Source of the DNA: Buttiauxella izardii
GTDB taxonomy: Bacteria > Pseudomonadota > Gammaproteobacteria > Enterobacterales > Enterobacteriaceae
Direction of reading: 5' to 3'
Assembly: GCF_003601925.1 (NCBI RefSeq)
Contig: NZ_QZWH01000027.1
Coordinates: 62,001 to 126,000, forward strand
DNA: 64,000 nucleotides
The notes under the pieces are model-generated. The model made no database searches. It worked only from the letters and a program-made list of their open reading frames with translations, and was not told the origin of the DNA. Positions 20,334 through 30,949 of the stretch are shown piece after piece; position 1 is the stretch's first letter, and every line of letters starts with the position of its first letter. A program made the position numbers and the translations under genes.

Positions 20334-21620
20334 ATGCTGGAATCCCTGACGTTACAACCCATCGCACTAGTCGACGGCACCATTAATCTTCCTGGTTCTA
20401 AAAGTGTATCCAACCGCGCTTTACTGCTCGCAGCACTGGCGAATGGCACCACTGAACTGACTAACTTGCTCGATAGCGATGATGTGCGTCATATGCTCAA
20501 CGCGCTGAAAGCATTGGGAGTGAGTTATACGCTTTCCGCCGATCGTACGCGTTGCGAAGTGACTGGCATGGGTGGCCCATTGCAGGCAACGGGTGAGCTG
20601 GAGTTGTTCCTGGGCAATGCCGGTACAGCCATGCGCCCACTGGCCGCGGCTTTGTGTCCGGGTAGTAACAATATTGTGTTGACCGGCGAACCACGGATGA
20701 AAGAGCGTCCAATCGGCCATCTGGTTGATGCTTTACGCCAGGGCGGTGCACAGATTGATTATCTGGAACAAGAAAATTACCCACCGTTGCGCTTGCGTGG
20801 CGGTTTCAGCGGCGGCCAGGTTTCTGTCGACGGCAGCGTTTCCAGCCAGTTCTTAACCGCTCTTTTGATGACAGCTCCGCTGGCTGCGAACGACACTGAA
20901 ATCACTATAAAAGGCGAGTTGGTATCGAAACCGTATATCGACATTACGCTGCACCTGATGAAAACCTTCGGCGTGGAAGTTGAAAACCGTGATTACCGCA
21001 GTTTTGTGATTCGTGGCGGCCAGCAGTACACCTCACCGGGTGCTTACCTGGTAGAAGGCGATGCTTCTTCTGCTTCCTATTTCCTTGCGGCTGGGGCAAT
21101 CAAAGGCGGTACAGTAAAAGTGACTGGCATTGGTCGCAACAGCGTGCAGGGCGATATTCGCTTTGCCGATGTGCTGGAAAAAATGGGTGCAAAAGTGACG
21201 TGGGGCGATGATTTCATCTCTTGCGAACGCGGCGAACTCAACGCGATTGATATGGATATGAACCATATCCCGGATGCGGCAATGACAATTGCTACTGCGG
21301 CCTTGTTTGCCAAAGGCACTACAACACTGCGTAATATTTATAACTGGCGAGTCAAGGAAACCGACCGTCTTAGCGCTATGGCTACCGAGTTGCGCAAAGT
21401 CGGAGCGGTAGTGGAAGAGGGTGAAGATTACATCACCGTCACTCCACCAGTACAGTTACAAGTTGCAGAAATTGGTACCTATAACGATCACCGTATGGCG
21501 ATGTGCTTCTCGCTGGTGGCGTTGTCAGATACACCGGTCACGATTCTTGATCCGAAATGTACTGCGAAAACTTTCCCTGACTATTTTGAACAGTTAGCGC
21601 GTATCAGCACACTGGCTTAA
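20334..21620 (+). CDS. aroA: 5-Enolpyruvylshikimate-3-phosphate synthase
   Basis: AroA catalyses the sixth step of the shikimate pathway, joining PEP to shikimate-3-phosphate; it is the glyphosate target. The 428 residues are one more than in E. coli because of an extra Leu after Met. The substrate-binding [13 protein letters not shown] has Lys23. [13 protein letters not shown] keeps the Gly and Pro of a class I, glyphosate-sensitive enzyme. [17 protein letters not shown] and [11 protein letters not shown] are also conserved. Confidence 0.98.
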   Translation: MLESLTLQPIALVDGTINLPGSKSVSNRALLLAALANGTTELTNLLDSDDVRHMLNALKALGVSYTLSADRTRCEVTGMGGPLQATGELELFLGNAGTAMRPLAAALCPGSNNIVLTGEPRMKERPIGHLVDALRQGGAQIDYLEQENYPPLRLRGGFSGGQVSVDGSVSSQFLTALLMTAPLAANDTEITIKGELVSKPYIDITLHLMKTFGVEVENRDYRSFVIRGGQQYTSPGAYLVEGDASSASYFLAAGAIKGGTVKVTGIGRNSVQGDIRFADVLEKMGAKVTWGDDFISCERGELNAIDMDMNHIPDAAMTIATAALFAKGTTTLRNIYNWRVKETDRLSAMATELRKVGAVVEEGEDYITVTPPVQLQVAEIGTYNDHRMAMCFSLVALSDTPVTILDPKCTAKTFPDYFEQLARISTLA

Positions 21621-21630
21621 TGTTTCATCC

Positions 21631-21666
21631 ACGCTCCGGTTGATTTATAAGCCGGAGCGTTTTTTG
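21631..21666 (+). terminator. aroA terminator
   Basis: A perfect 9-bp stem, ACGCTCCGG (21631-21639) with CCGGAGCGT (21652-21660), is followed by a T run. Confidence 0.9.
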
Positions 21667-21788
21667 CAACTCTGAATTCGTACCCCTTCCGCAACTTGAT
21701 ACAACCTCTTTCACTGTTAACCTCTCTTCCGGTTTGTTTTATAAATCAAACATTTGTTTTTTTGATTATTCATCAACGGAAGATAATT

Positions 21789-22544
21789 ATGAAAAATATT
21801 AAAGCGGTTCTGCTGGTCACAATGATAGCCGGAATTCTATCTGGCTGTCAGAACCTCAACGGCGATAAATTGGCCAGTGCGACAATGTCTGCTTACAACG
21901 CGGCAACCCTTAGCGACGCCGATGTTAAAGCCGTCGCAAATGGCGCCTGTAAGGAGATGGATAGCGAGAGTCAAATTGCTGGTAAATCCAGCAAATATAC
22001 CAAACGCGTTAATAAAATTGCCAAAGCGCTGGGCAAGGAAATCAACGGGACTCCAGTCAGTTACAAAGTATATTTAACTAGCGACGTCAACGCCTGGGCA
22101 ATGGCAAACGGTTGTGTGCGTGTCTATAGCGGGTTGATGGATATGATGACCGACAATGAAGTAGAAGGCGTATTGGGGCATGAAATGGGGCACGTGGCTC
22201 TCGGTCATACCCGAGAAAAAATGCAAACAGCTTATGCAACGGTGGCCGCTCGTGATGCTATTTCAGCAACCAGCGGCGTGGCTTCTCAGCTTTCTCAGTC
22301 TCAGTTAGGTGATTTGGCGGAAGGCGTGATTAACGCAACATTTTCGCGTAGTGAAGAATCAGAAGCAGATGATTTCTCATATGATTACCTGAAAAAACGC
22401 GGCATCAATACTCAGGGCCTGGCCAGTAGCTTTGATAAACTGGCAACACTGAGCGGCAGTGCAAAATCTATGTTTGACTCGCACCCACCTTCAACTGAAC
22501 GTGCTCAACATATCCGTGAGCGCATAGCAGCAGATAAAAAATAA
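21789..22544 (+). CDS. ycaL: M48-family metalloprotease lipoprotein YcaL
   Basis: YcaL is a periplasm-facing zinc metalloprotease; in E. coli it degrades stalled LptD during outer-membrane assembly. The start at 21789 has GGAAG upstream and gives 251 residues beginning MKNIKAVLL; starts further upstream would bury the signal sequence. Residues 1-20 are a lipoprotein signal ending LSGC, with Cys20 lipidated and Gln at +2, which predicts outer-membrane sorting. The catalytic HEMGH is at 131-135, and EESEADDF supplies the third zinc ligand. It is a single gene between aroA and cmk. Confidence 0.95.
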   Translation: MKNIKAVLLVTMIAGILSGCQNLNGDKLASATMSAYNAATLSDADVKAVANGACKEMDSESQIAGKSSKYTKRVNKIAKALGKEINGTPVSYKVYLTSDVNAWAMANGCVRVYSGLMDMMTDNEVEGVLGHEMGHVALGHTREKMQTAYATVAARDAISATSGVASQLSQSQLGDLAEGVINATFSRSEESEADDFSYDYLKKRGINTQGLASSFDKLATLSGSAKSMFDSHPPSTERAQHIRERIAADKK

Positions 22545-22668
22545 TCTACCTCTCTGATTTAGGGGCTGGTTTTTGCCGGCCCTATGTCAAGTTGCGCAAT
22601 TCTTCTACACTCAGTCCCATTAACGACGATAATTGGCAGGAAAGGTAACGGTCAGGATTCTGGCGGCG

Positions 22669-22674
22669 TATAAT
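22669..22674 (+). promoter_or_regulatory. Candidate -10 element for cmk
   Basis: A perfect TATAAT lies 50 bp upstream of the cmk start, but no good -35 is found at normal spacing. The cmk ribosome-binding site is GAGAGGAGAG. Confidence 0.35.
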
Positions 22675-22723
22675 ATGCGGCGTTTATATTTCAGGTCCGC
22701 AATTCCAGCGAGAGGAGAGTACG

Positions 22724-23410
22724 ATGACGGCACCCGCCCCAGTAATAACGATTGATGGCCCAAGCGGCGCAGGTAAAGGCACGCTGTGTAAAGCCATGGC
22801 GGAAGCGTTGCAATGGCATCTGCTTGATTCTGGAGCGATTTATCGAGTGCTTGCATTAGCGGCCCTGCATCATCAGGTGGATGTGACATCTGAGGACGCA
22901 CTGGTCCCGCTGGCCGCCCATCTTGATGTGCGTTTTGTGGCAAACAACGGCAACCTGGAAGTTATCCTCGAAGGGGAAGATGTCAGTGCCGAAATTCGCA
23001 CACAGGAAGTGGCTAATGCTGCATCTCAAGTGGCTGCTTTTCCTCGTGTTCGTGAAGCGCTTTTACGCCGGCAACGTGCTTTCAGAGAAGCGCCTGGGTT
23101 GATTGCTGACGGACGTGACATGGGAACCGTCGTTTTCCCTGATGCACCGGTAAAAATATTCCTTGACGCCTCATCCGAAGAGCGCGCTCACAGGCGTATG
23201 CTACAGTTGCAGGAGAAGGGCTTTAGTGTTAACTTTGAGCGCCTTTTGGCAGAAATTAAAGAACGTGATGATCGTGACCGTAACCGTGCCGTTGCACCGT
23301 TAGTGCCAGCCGCAGATGCGTTGGTGCTGGATTCAACCAGCATGTCCATTGAAGAAGTCATCAAACAAGCGCTGACTTATGCGCAGAAAATTTTAACCCC
23401 AGCTCAATAG
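22724..23410 (+). CDS. cmk: Cytidylate kinase
   Basis: Cmk phosphorylates CMP and dCMP to the diphosphates in pyrimidine salvage. The P-loop is GPSGAGKGT near residues 12-20, and the CMP-binding insert includes the [13 protein letters not shown] segment. The 228 residues compare with 227 in E. coli. The gene precedes rpsA, an association conserved across gammaproteobacteria. The stop codon lies inside a long hairpin. Confidence 0.98.
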   Translation: MTAPAPVITIDGPSGAGKGTLCKAMAEALQWHLLDSGAIYRVLALAALHHQVDVTSEDALVPLAAHLDVRFVANNGNLEVILEGEDVSAEIRTQEVANAASQVAAFPRVREALLRRQRAFREAPGLIADGRDMGTVVFPDAPVKIFLDASSEERAHRRMLQLQEKGFSVNFERLLAEIKERDDRDRNRAVAPLVPAADALVLDSTSMSIEEVIKQALTYAQKILTPAQ

Positions 23411-23427
23411 CGAATATTGAGCTGGGG
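23397..23427 (+). terminator. Hairpin overlapping the cmk stop codon
   Basis: A perfect 13-bp stem, CCCCAGCTCAATA (23397-23409) with TATTGAGCTGGGG (23415-23427), has a 5-nt loop. The T tract after it is interrupted (TGTGTTTTG). It may be a terminator, or an RNA-processing or attenuation hairpin between cmk and rpsA. The TAG stop of cmk is within the stem. Confidence 0.6.
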
Positions 23428-23442
23428 TGTGTTTTGTCATAT

Positions 23443-23605
23443 TTGTCAAGATATTGCCATAGTGGTATCCTGACATATCGGGTAGTTTCTTACCCCTGTA
23501 ACCTAAACCCTGTCGGCATGGAGCCAATGGCGGGGTATGTGAAACAACCCCATTCGGCGGGATGCTAAATGGACGTTAAACTAAAGAACCTTGAAGATTA
23601 ACAAC
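23443..23605 (+). promoter_or_regulatory. rpsA promoter and autoregulatory leader
   Basis: TTGTCA (23443-23448), 17 bp, then TATCCT (23466-23471) form a plausible promoter, leaving about 128 nt of leader. In E. coli the rpsA leader has no strong Shine-Dalgarno sequence; it folds into GGA-containing hairpins bound by S1, which autoregulates its own translation. Here GGC-ATGGA-GCC (near 23515-23524) and a second ATGGA near 23570 fit that pattern, and no AGGAGG precedes the ATG. The motifs are seen; the S1 autoregulation is from the family. Confidence 0.5.
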
Positions 23606-25282
23606 ATGACTGAATCTTTCGCTCAACTCTTTGAAGAATCCCTGAAAACAATCGAAACCCGTCCGGGTTCCATCGTTCGTGGCGTAGTAGTTGCTATCGA
23701 CAAAGATATCGTACTGGTTGACGCTGGTCTGAAATCTGAGTCTGCAATTCCTGTAGAGCAGTTCAAAAATGCTGCTGGCGAACTGGAAATCCAGGTTGGT
23801 GACGAAGTTGATGTTGCTCTGGACGCTGTTGAAGATGGCTTTGGCGAAACTCTGCTGTCCCGTGAAAAAGCTAAGCGTCACGAAGCTTGGATCACGCTGG
23901 AAAAAGCTTACGAAGAAGCTGAAACTGTGGTCGGTATCATCAACGGCAAAGTTAAGGGTGGCTTCACTGTAGAGCTGAACGGTATTCGTGCGTTCCTGCC
24001 AGGTTCACTGGTAGATGTTCGTCCGGTACGTGACACTCTGCACCTGGAAGGCAAAGAGCTTGAGTTCAAAGTCATCAAGCTGGACCAGAAGCGTAACAAC
24101 GTTGTTGTTTCTCGTCGTGCAGTTATCGAATCCGAAAACAGCGCAGAACGTGATCAACTGCTGGAAAACCTGCAAGAAGGCATGGAAGTTAAAGGTATCG
24201 TTAAGAACCTCACTGACTACGGTGCATTCGTTGATCTGGGCGGCGTTGACGGCCTGCTGCACATCACTGATATGGCATGGAAACGCGTTAAGCATCCAAG
24301 CGAAATCGTGAATGTTGGCGATGAAATTACCGTTAAAGTACTGAAGTTCGACCGTGAGCGTACTCGTGTGTCTCTGGGTCTGAAGCAACTGGGCGAAGAT
24401 CCATGGGTCGCTATCGCTAAGCGTTATCCAGAAGGTACCAAACTGACTGGTCGCGTGACTAACCTGACTGATTACGGCTGCTTCGTAGAAATCGAAGAAG
24501 GCGTTGAAGGCCTGGTTCACGTTTCCGAAATGGATTGGACCAACAAAAACATCCACCCATCCAAAGTTGTTAACGTTGGTGATGTAGTGGAAGTTATGGT
24601 TCTGGATATCGACGAAGAACGTCGTCGTATCTCCCTGGGTCTGAAGCAGTGCAAATCTAACCCATGGCAGCTGTTCGCTGAAACCCACAACAAGGGCGAC
24701 CGCGTTGAAGGTAAAATCAAGTCTATCACTGACTTCGGTATCTTCATCGGCCTGGACGGTGGCATCGACGGCCTGGTTCACCTGTCTGATATCTCCTGGA
24801 ACGTTGCAGGCGAAGAAGCAGTTCGTGAATACAAGAAAGGCGACGAAATCGCGGCTGTGGTTCTGCAAGTTGACGCAGAACGTGAGCGTATCTCCCTGGG
24901 TGTTAAACAACTCGCAGAAGATCCGTTCAACAACTACGTTGCACTGAACAAGAAAGGTACTATCGTTACTGGTAAAGTAACAGCAGTAGACGCGAAAGGT
25001 GCTACAGTTGAATTAGCAGATGGCGTAGAAGGCTACCTGCGTGCTTCTGAAGCTTCCCGTGACCGCGTTGAAGATGCAACTCTGGTTCTGAGCGTAGGCG
25101 ACGACGTTGAAGCTAAATTCACCGGCGTTGACCGTAAAAACCGTGTTGTGAGCCTGTCTGTTCGTGCTAAAGACGAAGCTGACGAGAAAGATGCAATCGC
25201 TACTGTTAACAACAAACAGGAAGATGCACCGAACTTCTCTAACGCTATGGCTGAAGCATTTAAAGCAGCTAAAGGCGAGTAA
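23606..25282 (+). CDS. rpsA: 30S ribosomal protein S1
   Basis: S1 binds and unfolds mRNA leaders on the 30S subunit, and it is an essential protein. The start at ATG 23606 gives [13 protein letters not shown] and 558 residues (557 in E. coli); the upstream TTG frame start at 23591 is not needed. Six S1 OB-fold repeats run along the chain. They are visible as repeated GxVxxxxDYGxFVxL patterns, such as [13 protein letters not shown] and [14 protein letters not shown], each with a GLKQL or GVKQL ending. Codon use is that of a highly expressed gene, which creates open frames on the opposite strand. Confidence 0.98.
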   Translation: MTESFAQLFEESLKTIETRPGSIVRGVVVAIDKDIVLVDAGLKSESAIPVEQFKNAAGELEIQVGDEVDVALDAVEDGFGETLLSREKAKRHEAWITLEKAYEEAETVVGIINGKVKGGFTVELNGIRAFLPGSLVDVRPVRDTLHLEGKELEFKVIKLDQKRNNVVVSRRAVIESENSAERDQLLENLQEGMEVKGIVKNLTDYGAFVDLGGVDGLLHITDMAWKRVKHPSEIVNVGDEITVKVLKFDRERTRVSLGLKQLGEDPWVAIAKRYPEGTKLTGRVTNLTDYGCFVEIEEGVEGLVHVSEMDWTNKNIHPSKVVNVGDVVEVMVLDIDEERRRISLGLKQCKSNPWQLFAETHNKGDRVEGKIKSITDFGIFIGLDGGIDGLVHLSDISWNVAGEEAVREYKKGDEIAAVVLQVDAERERISLGVKQLAEDPFNNYVALNKKGTIVTGKVTAVDAKGATVELADGVEGYLRASEASRDRVEDATLVLSVGDDVEAKFTGVDRKNRVVSLSVRAKDEADEKDAIATVNNKQEDAPNFSNAMAEAFKAAKGE

Positions 25283-25300
25283 TCGTCTGAGCACTAAATC

Positions 25301-25324
25301 AGGGCGGCTACGGCCGCCCTTGTT
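25301..25324 (+). terminator. rpsA terminator
   Basis: AGGGCGGC (25301-25308), a TACG loop and GCCGCCCT (25313-25320) form a strong hairpin with only a short T tract (TGTT), so some readthrough to ihfB is possible. Confidence 0.75.
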
Positions 25325-25372
25325 CGATTGATAGCTGTAAGTTAATTTTCCTGAAAGGAAACCGGAGGAATC

Positions 25373-25660
25373 ATGACCAAGTCAGAATTGATAGAAAGAC
25401 TGGCAACTTCGCAATCTCACATCCCGGCGAAAGCTGTAGAAGATGCAGTGAAAGAGATGCTGGAGCATATGGCCTCTACTCTCGCCCAAGGTGAGCGTAT
25501 TGAAATCCGGGGTTTCGGCAGTTTTTCCTTACACTATCGCGCACCTCGCACCGGACGTAACCCTAAAACTGGCGATAAAGTGGATTTGGAAGGCAAATAC
25601 GTTCCACACTTTAAACCAGGTAAAGAATTGCGTGACCGCGCCAATATTTACGGTAATTAA
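25373..25660 (+). CDS. ihfB: Integration host factor beta subunit
   Basis: IhfB pairs with IhfA to bend DNA sharply in recombination, replication and transcription. Its 95 residues are E. coli IhfB plus one C-terminal Asn. [22 protein letters not shown] holds the DNA-contacting beta arm with the intercalating proline in NPKTG. The ribosome-binding site is CGGAGGA. It has its own gap after rpsA, with an rpsA-to-ihfB order conserved in enterics. Confidence 0.98.
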   Translation: MTKSELIERLATSQSHIPAKAVEDAVKEMLEHMASTLAQGERIEIRGFGSFSLHYRAPRTGRNPKTGDKVDLEGKYVPHFKPGKELRDRANIYGN

Positions 25661-25682
25661 GTCTTCGGATTTAATCCTCAAG

Positions 25683-25711
25683 AACGGCACCTTCGGGTGC
25701 CGTTTTTTTAT
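25683..25711 (+). terminator. ihfB terminator
   Basis: AACGGCACC (25683-25691), a TTCG tetraloop and GGTGCCGTT (25696-25704) are followed by T residues. Confidence 0.93.
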
Positions 25712-25862
25712 GCCTAAAATTTCTGTTTTCGAGCTAGCGCGCAAAATCGGTGAATGCTTTCTTAACGCCCTCAAGTTCTCTGGAACCCTCCTCGTAAAGC
25801 GAATAAACCCCGACTGACTCAAACCTGTAGATACCTCAGACTGCCCATAACAAGGAGGTACT

Positions 25863-28133
25863 TTGAGGAATCTAATCAGGCTGGGTTTTAGCATAATTAT
25901 TGGCATCATTCCCCTAATGTGGTTGCCCACTATTCCTGGGGTAGCTGTGATTGCTGCACTGTTTATCGCTAGCTTGTGCGTTACATTCATCCCCGTGCGA
26001 GGGATGCGTTTTGTTGCAATTAGCCTGCTTTGTTTTTGTTGGGCACTTTTTAACGCCAGGCAAAGCCTGGTATCTTTTGAAAAGTGGACCGTCAAACCTG
26101 TGACCGTTGAAGCGCTGGTTGAACGGACTGATAACAAACAGAACCATGAATTGCAGATAGTCTCAGTGGGCGGAAAAACCATTTTCCCTTCCGTTGGGTT
26201 CAGAGTACGGGAAACTTACTTATCAAATCATGTTTGTGCAGGGCAACGTTGGCGCATGAAGGTGTCATTGCGACCCGTACATGGTCAACTTAATGAGGGT
26301 GGTTTTGATAGCCAGCGATATGCCATCGCAATGCACCAGCCCTTAAGCGCAAGAGTGATTTCCGCACAGCAAATGACTCAAAGGTGCAATCTGCGAGCGA
26401 GTTGGCTCTCGGCGGTAGAAAACGCAACTAAATCGTTACCTTATCAAGGCGTTATTATGGCTTTGGCATTTGGTGAACGCTCAGGGGTGAGTGACGAGCA
26501 AAAGAGCTTGTTACGCCAGAGCGGTACAGCTCATCTGATGGCAATTTCCGGAATGCATATTTCGCTGGCAGCCATGGTCGGCTGGTTAATTGCTCGCCTG
26601 GTGCAACTGACTTTCCCCGCCCATCGGATTCATTTCAGAATGCCGTTAATAGCCAGTGTGATAGCAGCTGGAGTTTATACCTGGCTGGCAGGAGGGAACC
26701 CTCCAGCGGTAAGAGCACTGATCGGCGTGGTTATCTGGTTATTGCTCAAGTTACAAGGCAGAAGTTGGTCTGGATGGGAGGTGTGGTTGTGTTGCATTGC
26801 CGGTATTTTGGTTTATGACCCGCTAACAGTGTTATCAGACAGTTTTTGGTTATCTGTACTGGCAGTGGCGGCGCTTATTTTTTGGTATCAATGGATGCCT
26901 CTTCCGCGAAGTGTGGCAACGGCTCGATGGTTTTATCGCTATCCGCTTGCATTACTGCACCTACAAATAGGCATTATGTTGTTACTGATGCCACTACAAA
27001 TTTTTATCTTTCACGGAATCAGCCTCAGTGCGCTATTTGCCAACCTGTTTGCGGTGCCGCTGATTTCATTTGCGGTTGTCCCATTGTTGCTTGCGGGATT
27101 AGTGCTTACCCCTATTCCGTGGATAGGTGAGCAACTATGGTGGTTAGTTGACCGCTTATTAGCACTATTATTCCTGGCGTTAAAACTTTTGCCAGACGGT
27201 TGGCTGAACATCGATAAACGTTTCCAGGCACTCAGTGTGAGCGGTTGGGTGATTGTTGTTATCCATCGCTTATCTCTGTGGAGAAACTCGTTTATATCTG
27301 TAGCGGCTCTGATTTTTTCGTTGGCAGTCTCTACTATGCGAGTAGAGGAAAAAGAGGATTCATGGCAAGTCGTTATGCTGGATGTGGGGCATGGGCTGGC
27401 GATCGCCATAATCAAGCAAGGGAAAGTCTTTTTATATGACACAGGGAATGCCTGGCCTGGCGGGGACGCGGCTCAACAGGTGATTATTCCATGGCTGCGC
27501 TGGCATCATTTGTCTCTCGAACAAGTGGTGATTAGTCACGAACATCTAGACCATCGCGGTGGTTTAATCAGTCTGCAAAGGGAATGGCCTGCTGTAAATA
27601 TTCGCAGCCCGCTACATTGGGCGGGGCATCACTCTTGTTTTCAAGGTGATGAATGGCAATGGCAGAAATTACAGTTCTCTGTACTCTGGCCGCCGAAGGG
27701 ATCAACCATCACCGGTAACAATGGATCGTGCGTGATGATGGTTAGCGACGGGCATTTTCGAATTTTATTAACCGGAGATGTGGAAGCTGAGGCGGAATTG
27801 GCTATGCTCAAGAGGCGATGGGGCATCTTACATGCTGATATTATTCAGGTACCTCATCATGGCAGTCGAACATCTTCTGGTGCACCTTTGTTACGAGCGG
27901 TCGCTGGAGCTGCTGCACTTGCTTCAACATCGCGCTATAACGCATGGCATTTACCTTCAGGTAAAGTCGTTAAGCGCTATCAGTCGCAGGGGTACACCTG
28001 GTACGACACTGCGCAATCAGGCCAACTCACTATCGATATAAATAGTGATAAATGGCAAATCAATAGCTTCAGAGCTCAAATTTCACCCCGTTGGTATCAT
28101 CAGTGGTTTGGTGTATCTCGGGATAATGGGTAG
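25863..28133 (+). CDS. ycaI: ComEC/Rec2-family DNA-uptake channel protein YcaI
   Basis: This is a ComEC homologue, a polytopic inner-membrane protein that in competent bacteria passes single-stranded DNA into the cytoplasm. It has 756 residues against 754 in E. coli. The start is TTG 25863, supported by a strong AAGGAGGT at 25852-25859. In order there are N-terminal helices with an OB-like segment, the competence domain (GTAHLMAISGMHISLAAM, then many helices), and a C-terminal metallo-beta-lactamase-like domain with SHEHLDHRGG and VPHHGS. All motifs look intact. Natural competence is not shown for most enterics, so activity is unknown. msbA follows after 36 bp. Confidence 0.95.
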   Translation: MRNLIRLGFSIIIGIIPLMWLPTIPGVAVIAALFIASLCVTFIPVRGMRFVAISLLCFCWALFNARQSLVSFEKWTVKPVTVEALVERTDNKQNHELQIVSVGGKTIFPSVGFRVRETYLSNHVCAGQRWRMKVSLRPVHGQLNEGGFDSQRYAIAMHQPLSARVISAQQMTQRCNLRASWLSAVENATKSLPYQGVIMALAFGERSGVSDEQKSLLRQSGTAHLMAISGMHISLAAMVGWLIARLVQLTFPAHRIHFRMPLIASVIAAGVYTWLAGGNPPAVRALIGVVIWLLLKLQGRSWSGWEVWLCCIAGILVYDPLTVLSDSFWLSVLAVAALIFWYQWMPLPRSVATARWFYRYPLALLHLQIGIMLLLMPLQIFIFHGISLSALFANLFAVPLISFAVVPLLLAGLVLTPIPWIGEQLWWLVDRLLALLFLALKLLPDGWLNIDKRFQALSVSGWVIVVIHRLSLWRNSFISVAALIFSLAVSTMRVEEKEDSWQVVMLDVGHGLAIAIIKQGKVFLYDTGNAWPGGDAAQQVIIPWLRWHHLSLEQVVISHEHLDHRGGLISLQREWPAVNIRSPLHWAGHHSCFQGDEWQWQKLQFSVLWPPKGSTITGNNGSCVMMVSDGHFRILLTGDVEAEAELAMLKRRWGILHADIIQVPHHGSRTSSGAPLLRAVAGAAALASTSRYNAWHLPSGKVVKRYQSQGYTWYDTAQSGQLTIDINSDKWQINSFRAQISPRWYHQWFGVSRDNG

Positions 28134-28169
28134 AATATGCGGCTATTTCATCTAATGCTGGTTTACTGA

Positions 28170-29918
28170 ATGCATAACGATAAAGATCTTTCCACATGGC
28201 AGACCTTCCGCCGCCTTTGGCCGATGATTGTTCCTTTCAGGCCGGGTCTGATTGTGGCTGGTATTGCGCTAATCCTTAACGCTGCCAGTGATACCTATAT
28301 GCTGTCTTTACTCAAACCGTTACTGGATGATGGTTTTGGAAAAGCCGATAAATCGGTTTTGATATGGATGCCGTTAGTCGTCATTGCACTAATGGTGCTG
28401 CGTGGCGTAACAAGTTACATCTCTAGTTACTGCATCTCCTGGGTTTCAGGGAATGTGGTAATGAACATGCGTCGTCGTTTGTTCAGCCATATGATGGGAA
28501 TGCCTGTTTCGTTCTTTGATCAACAGTCCACAGGTACGCTGCTGTCACGTATAACCTATGATTCTGAACAGGTCGCTTCGTCATCTTCTAGCGCGCTGAT
28601 TACGGTTGTTCGTGAAGGTGCGTCAATCATCGGCCTGTTCGTACTGATGTTCTGGTACAGCTGGCAGCTTTCTTTGATTCTGATTGTGCTGGCACCTATC
28701 GTTTCCTTTGCTATTCGCTTCGTTTCAAAGCGTTTCCGTAATATCAGCAAAAATATGCAGAACACGATGGGGCAAGTGACAACCAGCGCAGAGCAAATGC
28801 TGAAAGGCCATAAAGAAGTTCTGATCTTCGGCGGCCAGGAAGTTGAAACCGAACGTTTCAATAAAGTCAGTAACCGTATGCGTTTACAGGGTATGAAACT
28901 GGTTTCTGCATCATCAATTTCTGACCCTATTATTCAGCTTATTGCGTCTCTGGCTCTGGCTTTCGTGATTTATGCGGCAAGTTTCCCAAGCGTGATGGAA
29001 ACGCTGACTGCGGGTACGATTACCGTGGTGTTCTCATCCATGATTGCCCTGATGCGTCCGCTGAAATCACTGACTAACGTCAATGCCCAGTTCCAACGCG
29101 GTATGGCGGCATGTCAGACACTGTTCTCTATCCTGGATACAGAGCAAGAGAAAGACACCGGGACTCGCGTGATTGACCGCGCTAAAGGTGATGTTGAATT
29201 CCGTGACGTGACCTTTACCTACCCGGGTCGTGATGTGCCTGCGCTGCGCAACATCAGCCTCAATATTCCTGCTGGTAAGACAGTGGCATTGGTTGGGCGC
29301 TCAGGTTCGGGTAAATCGACCATCGCCAGCCTGATGACGCGTTTTTACGATGTACAGGAAGGGAACATTACGATTGACGGTGTGGATATACGTGAATACA
29401 CCCTGTCGTCATTACGTAATCAAGTTGCCCTTGTTTCGCAAAATGTTCATTTGTTCAATGACACAGTCGCGAACAACATCGCCTATGCGCGTACCGATCA
29501 GTACAGTCGCGAAGACATCGAGAAAGCTGCGCGTATGGCTTATGCCATGGACTTTATCAGTAAAATGGATAATGGCCTGGATACCGTCATTGGTGAAAAT
29601 GGTGTGTTGCTCTCAGGCGGCCAGCGCCAGCGTATCGCCATTGCGCGTGCATTATTACGTGATAGCCCAATTCTGATTCTGGATGAAGCAACGTCAGCGC
29701 TGGATACCGAATCTGAACGCGCTATCCAGTCTGCGCTGGATGAACTGCAAAAAAACCGTACTTCTTTGGTCATTGCTCATCGCTTATCAACCATTGAACA
29801 GGCTGATGAAATTGTAGTGGTCGAAGACGGTATTATTGTGGAACGTGGCCCGCACGCAGAGCTGATTGAGCACAGAGGTGTTTACGCGCAACTGCATCGG
29901 ATGCAATTCGGTTCATGA
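28170..29918 (+). CDS. msbA: Lipid A / phospholipid flippase MsbA
   Basis: MsbA is a homodimeric ABC half-transporter that flips core-lipid A across the inner membrane. It has 582 residues, as in E. coli. Six transmembrane helices occupy about residues 20-310. The nucleotide-binding domain shows Walker [10 protein letters not shown] near 376-384, the Q-loop in [11 protein letters not shown], signature LSGGQRQR, Walker [13 protein letters not shown] and the switch histidine in IAHRLST. Its last four bases overlap the start of lpxK (ATGA), indicating translational coupling of lipid A synthesis and export. Confidence 0.99.
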   Translation: MHNDKDLSTWQTFRRLWPMIVPFRPGLIVAGIALILNAASDTYMLSLLKPLLDDGFGKADKSVLIWMPLVVIALMVLRGVTSYISSYCISWVSGNVVMNMRRRLFSHMMGMPVSFFDQQSTGTLLSRITYDSEQVASSSSSALITVVREGASIIGLFVLMFWYSWQLSLILIVLAPIVSFAIRFVSKRFRNISKNMQNTMGQVTTSAEQMLKGHKEVLIFGGQEVETERFNKVSNRMRLQGMKLVSASSISDPIIQLIASLALAFVIYAASFPSVMETLTAGTITVVFSSMIALMRPLKSLTNVNAQFQRGMAACQTLFSILDTEQEKDTGTRVIDRAKGDVEFRDVTFTYPGRDVPALRNISLNIPAGKTVALVGRSGSGKSTIASLMTRFYDVQEGNITIDGVDIREYTLSSLRNQVALVSQNVHLFNDTVANNIAYARTDQYSREDIEKAARMAYAMDFISKMDNGLDTVIGENGVLLSGGQRQRIAIARALLRDSPILILDEATSALDTESERAIQSALDELQKNRTSLVIAHRLSTIEQADEIVVVEDGIIVERGPHAELIEHRGVYAQLHRMQFGS

Positions 29919-30898
29919 TTGAACGCATTTGGGCGGGGAAATCTCCCCTCTATCTTTTGCTTTTACCGCTCTCCTGGCTTTATGGCCTGGTGAGCGGTGC
30001 TATCCGTCTAAGTTATCGACTCGGGTTAAAAACAAGCTGGCGCGCACCTGTGCCCGTGGTCGTCGTCGGTAATCTGACTGCAGGCGGGAACGGTAAAACT
30101 CCGGTTGTTATTTGGTTGGTCGAACAACTGCAACAGCGCGGCATACGCGTTGGAGTGGTTTCACGTGGCTATGGTGGCAAAGCAGAAAGTTATCCGTTGT
30201 TGCTCGACCAAAGCACCACGACTGACCAGGCGGGTGATGAACCGGTACTTATTTATCAGCGTACCCATGCTGCAGTAGCTGTGGCACCACGGCGCAGTGA
30301 TGCAGTAAAAATGCTGGTGGAAAAAGTACAGCCACAACTGATTATTACTGACGACGGATTACAGCATTACGCACTAGCGCGTGATAAAGAAATTGTCGTC
30401 ATTGATGGTGTCAGACGATTTGGTAACGGCTGGTGGTTGCCTGCTGGGCCAATGCGTGAGCGAGCAGGGCGTTTGGCTTCTGTCGATGCCATCATCACTA
30501 ATGGTGGTGATGCCAAAACGGGAGAAATCTCGATGGCCCTTCACCCAGGTGATGCAGTTAATTTGTTGACGGGTGAACGCCGCCCGGTCAACACGCTGGA
30601 AAATGTGGTCGCGATGGCAGGTATCGGCCATCCTCCACGCTTTTTTGCCACGTTACGGCAATGTGGTGTAACTCCGCTCGAAACGGTTAGCCTGGCAGAC
30701 CATCAGGCTCTTAGCGAAAGCGACGTAGTAAAACTTGTTCAGGCGCAGCAAACCTTGCTAATGACTGAGAAGGATGCCGTCAAATGCCGTGCATTCGTTG
30801 AGGGTCATGATAACTGGTGGTATTTGCCTGTCGATGCGCAGTTGGCGCAGCCTCAGGCTGATGAATTATTGCAGTCATTATTGGCGCTGGTGCGATAA
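29915..30898 (+). CDS. lpxK: Tetraacyldisaccharide 4'-kinase
   Basis: LpxK phosphorylates the 4' position of the tetraacyldisaccharide to give lipid IVA, at the inner membrane. It has 327 residues (328 in E. coli). An N-terminal membrane-associated helix ([20 protein letters not shown]) is followed by the P-loop [12 protein letters not shown] at residues 52-63. The catalytic segment [11 protein letters not shown] supplies the DDGLQ motif. It overlaps msbA by 4 bp. Confidence 0.98.
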   Translation: MIERIWAGKSPLYLLLLPLSWLYGLVSGAIRLSYRLGLKTSWRAPVPVVVVGNLTAGGNGKTPVVIWLVEQLQQRGIRVGVVSRGYGGKAESYPLLLDQSTTTDQAGDEPVLIYQRTHAAVAVAPRRSDAVKMLVEKVQPQLIITDDGLQHYALARDKEIVVIDGVRRFGNGWWLPAGPMRERAGRLASVDAIITNGGDAKTGEISMALHPGDAVNLLTGERRPVNTLENVVAMAGIGHPPRFFATLRQCGVTPLETVSLADHQALSESDVVKLVQAQQTLLMTEKDAVKCRAFVEGHDNWWYLPVDAQLAQPQADELLQSLLALVR

Positions 30899-30949
30899 GA
30901 GTTCTTTAGCGCACCAGATTTCAAGTTTGCCGACGACAGGTATTCTTTC

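Noticed and set aside
24005-24910. 301-codon open frame opposite rpsA
   Set aside because: Antisense shadow caused by rpsA codon bias and its repeated S1 domains; the translation is low-complexity and resembles no family.
25863-28133. Intact competence system suggested by the ComEC homologue
   Set aside because: Only ycaI is present here; no pilus or comEA-like gene is nearby, and enteric ComEC homologues are common without shown natural competence.
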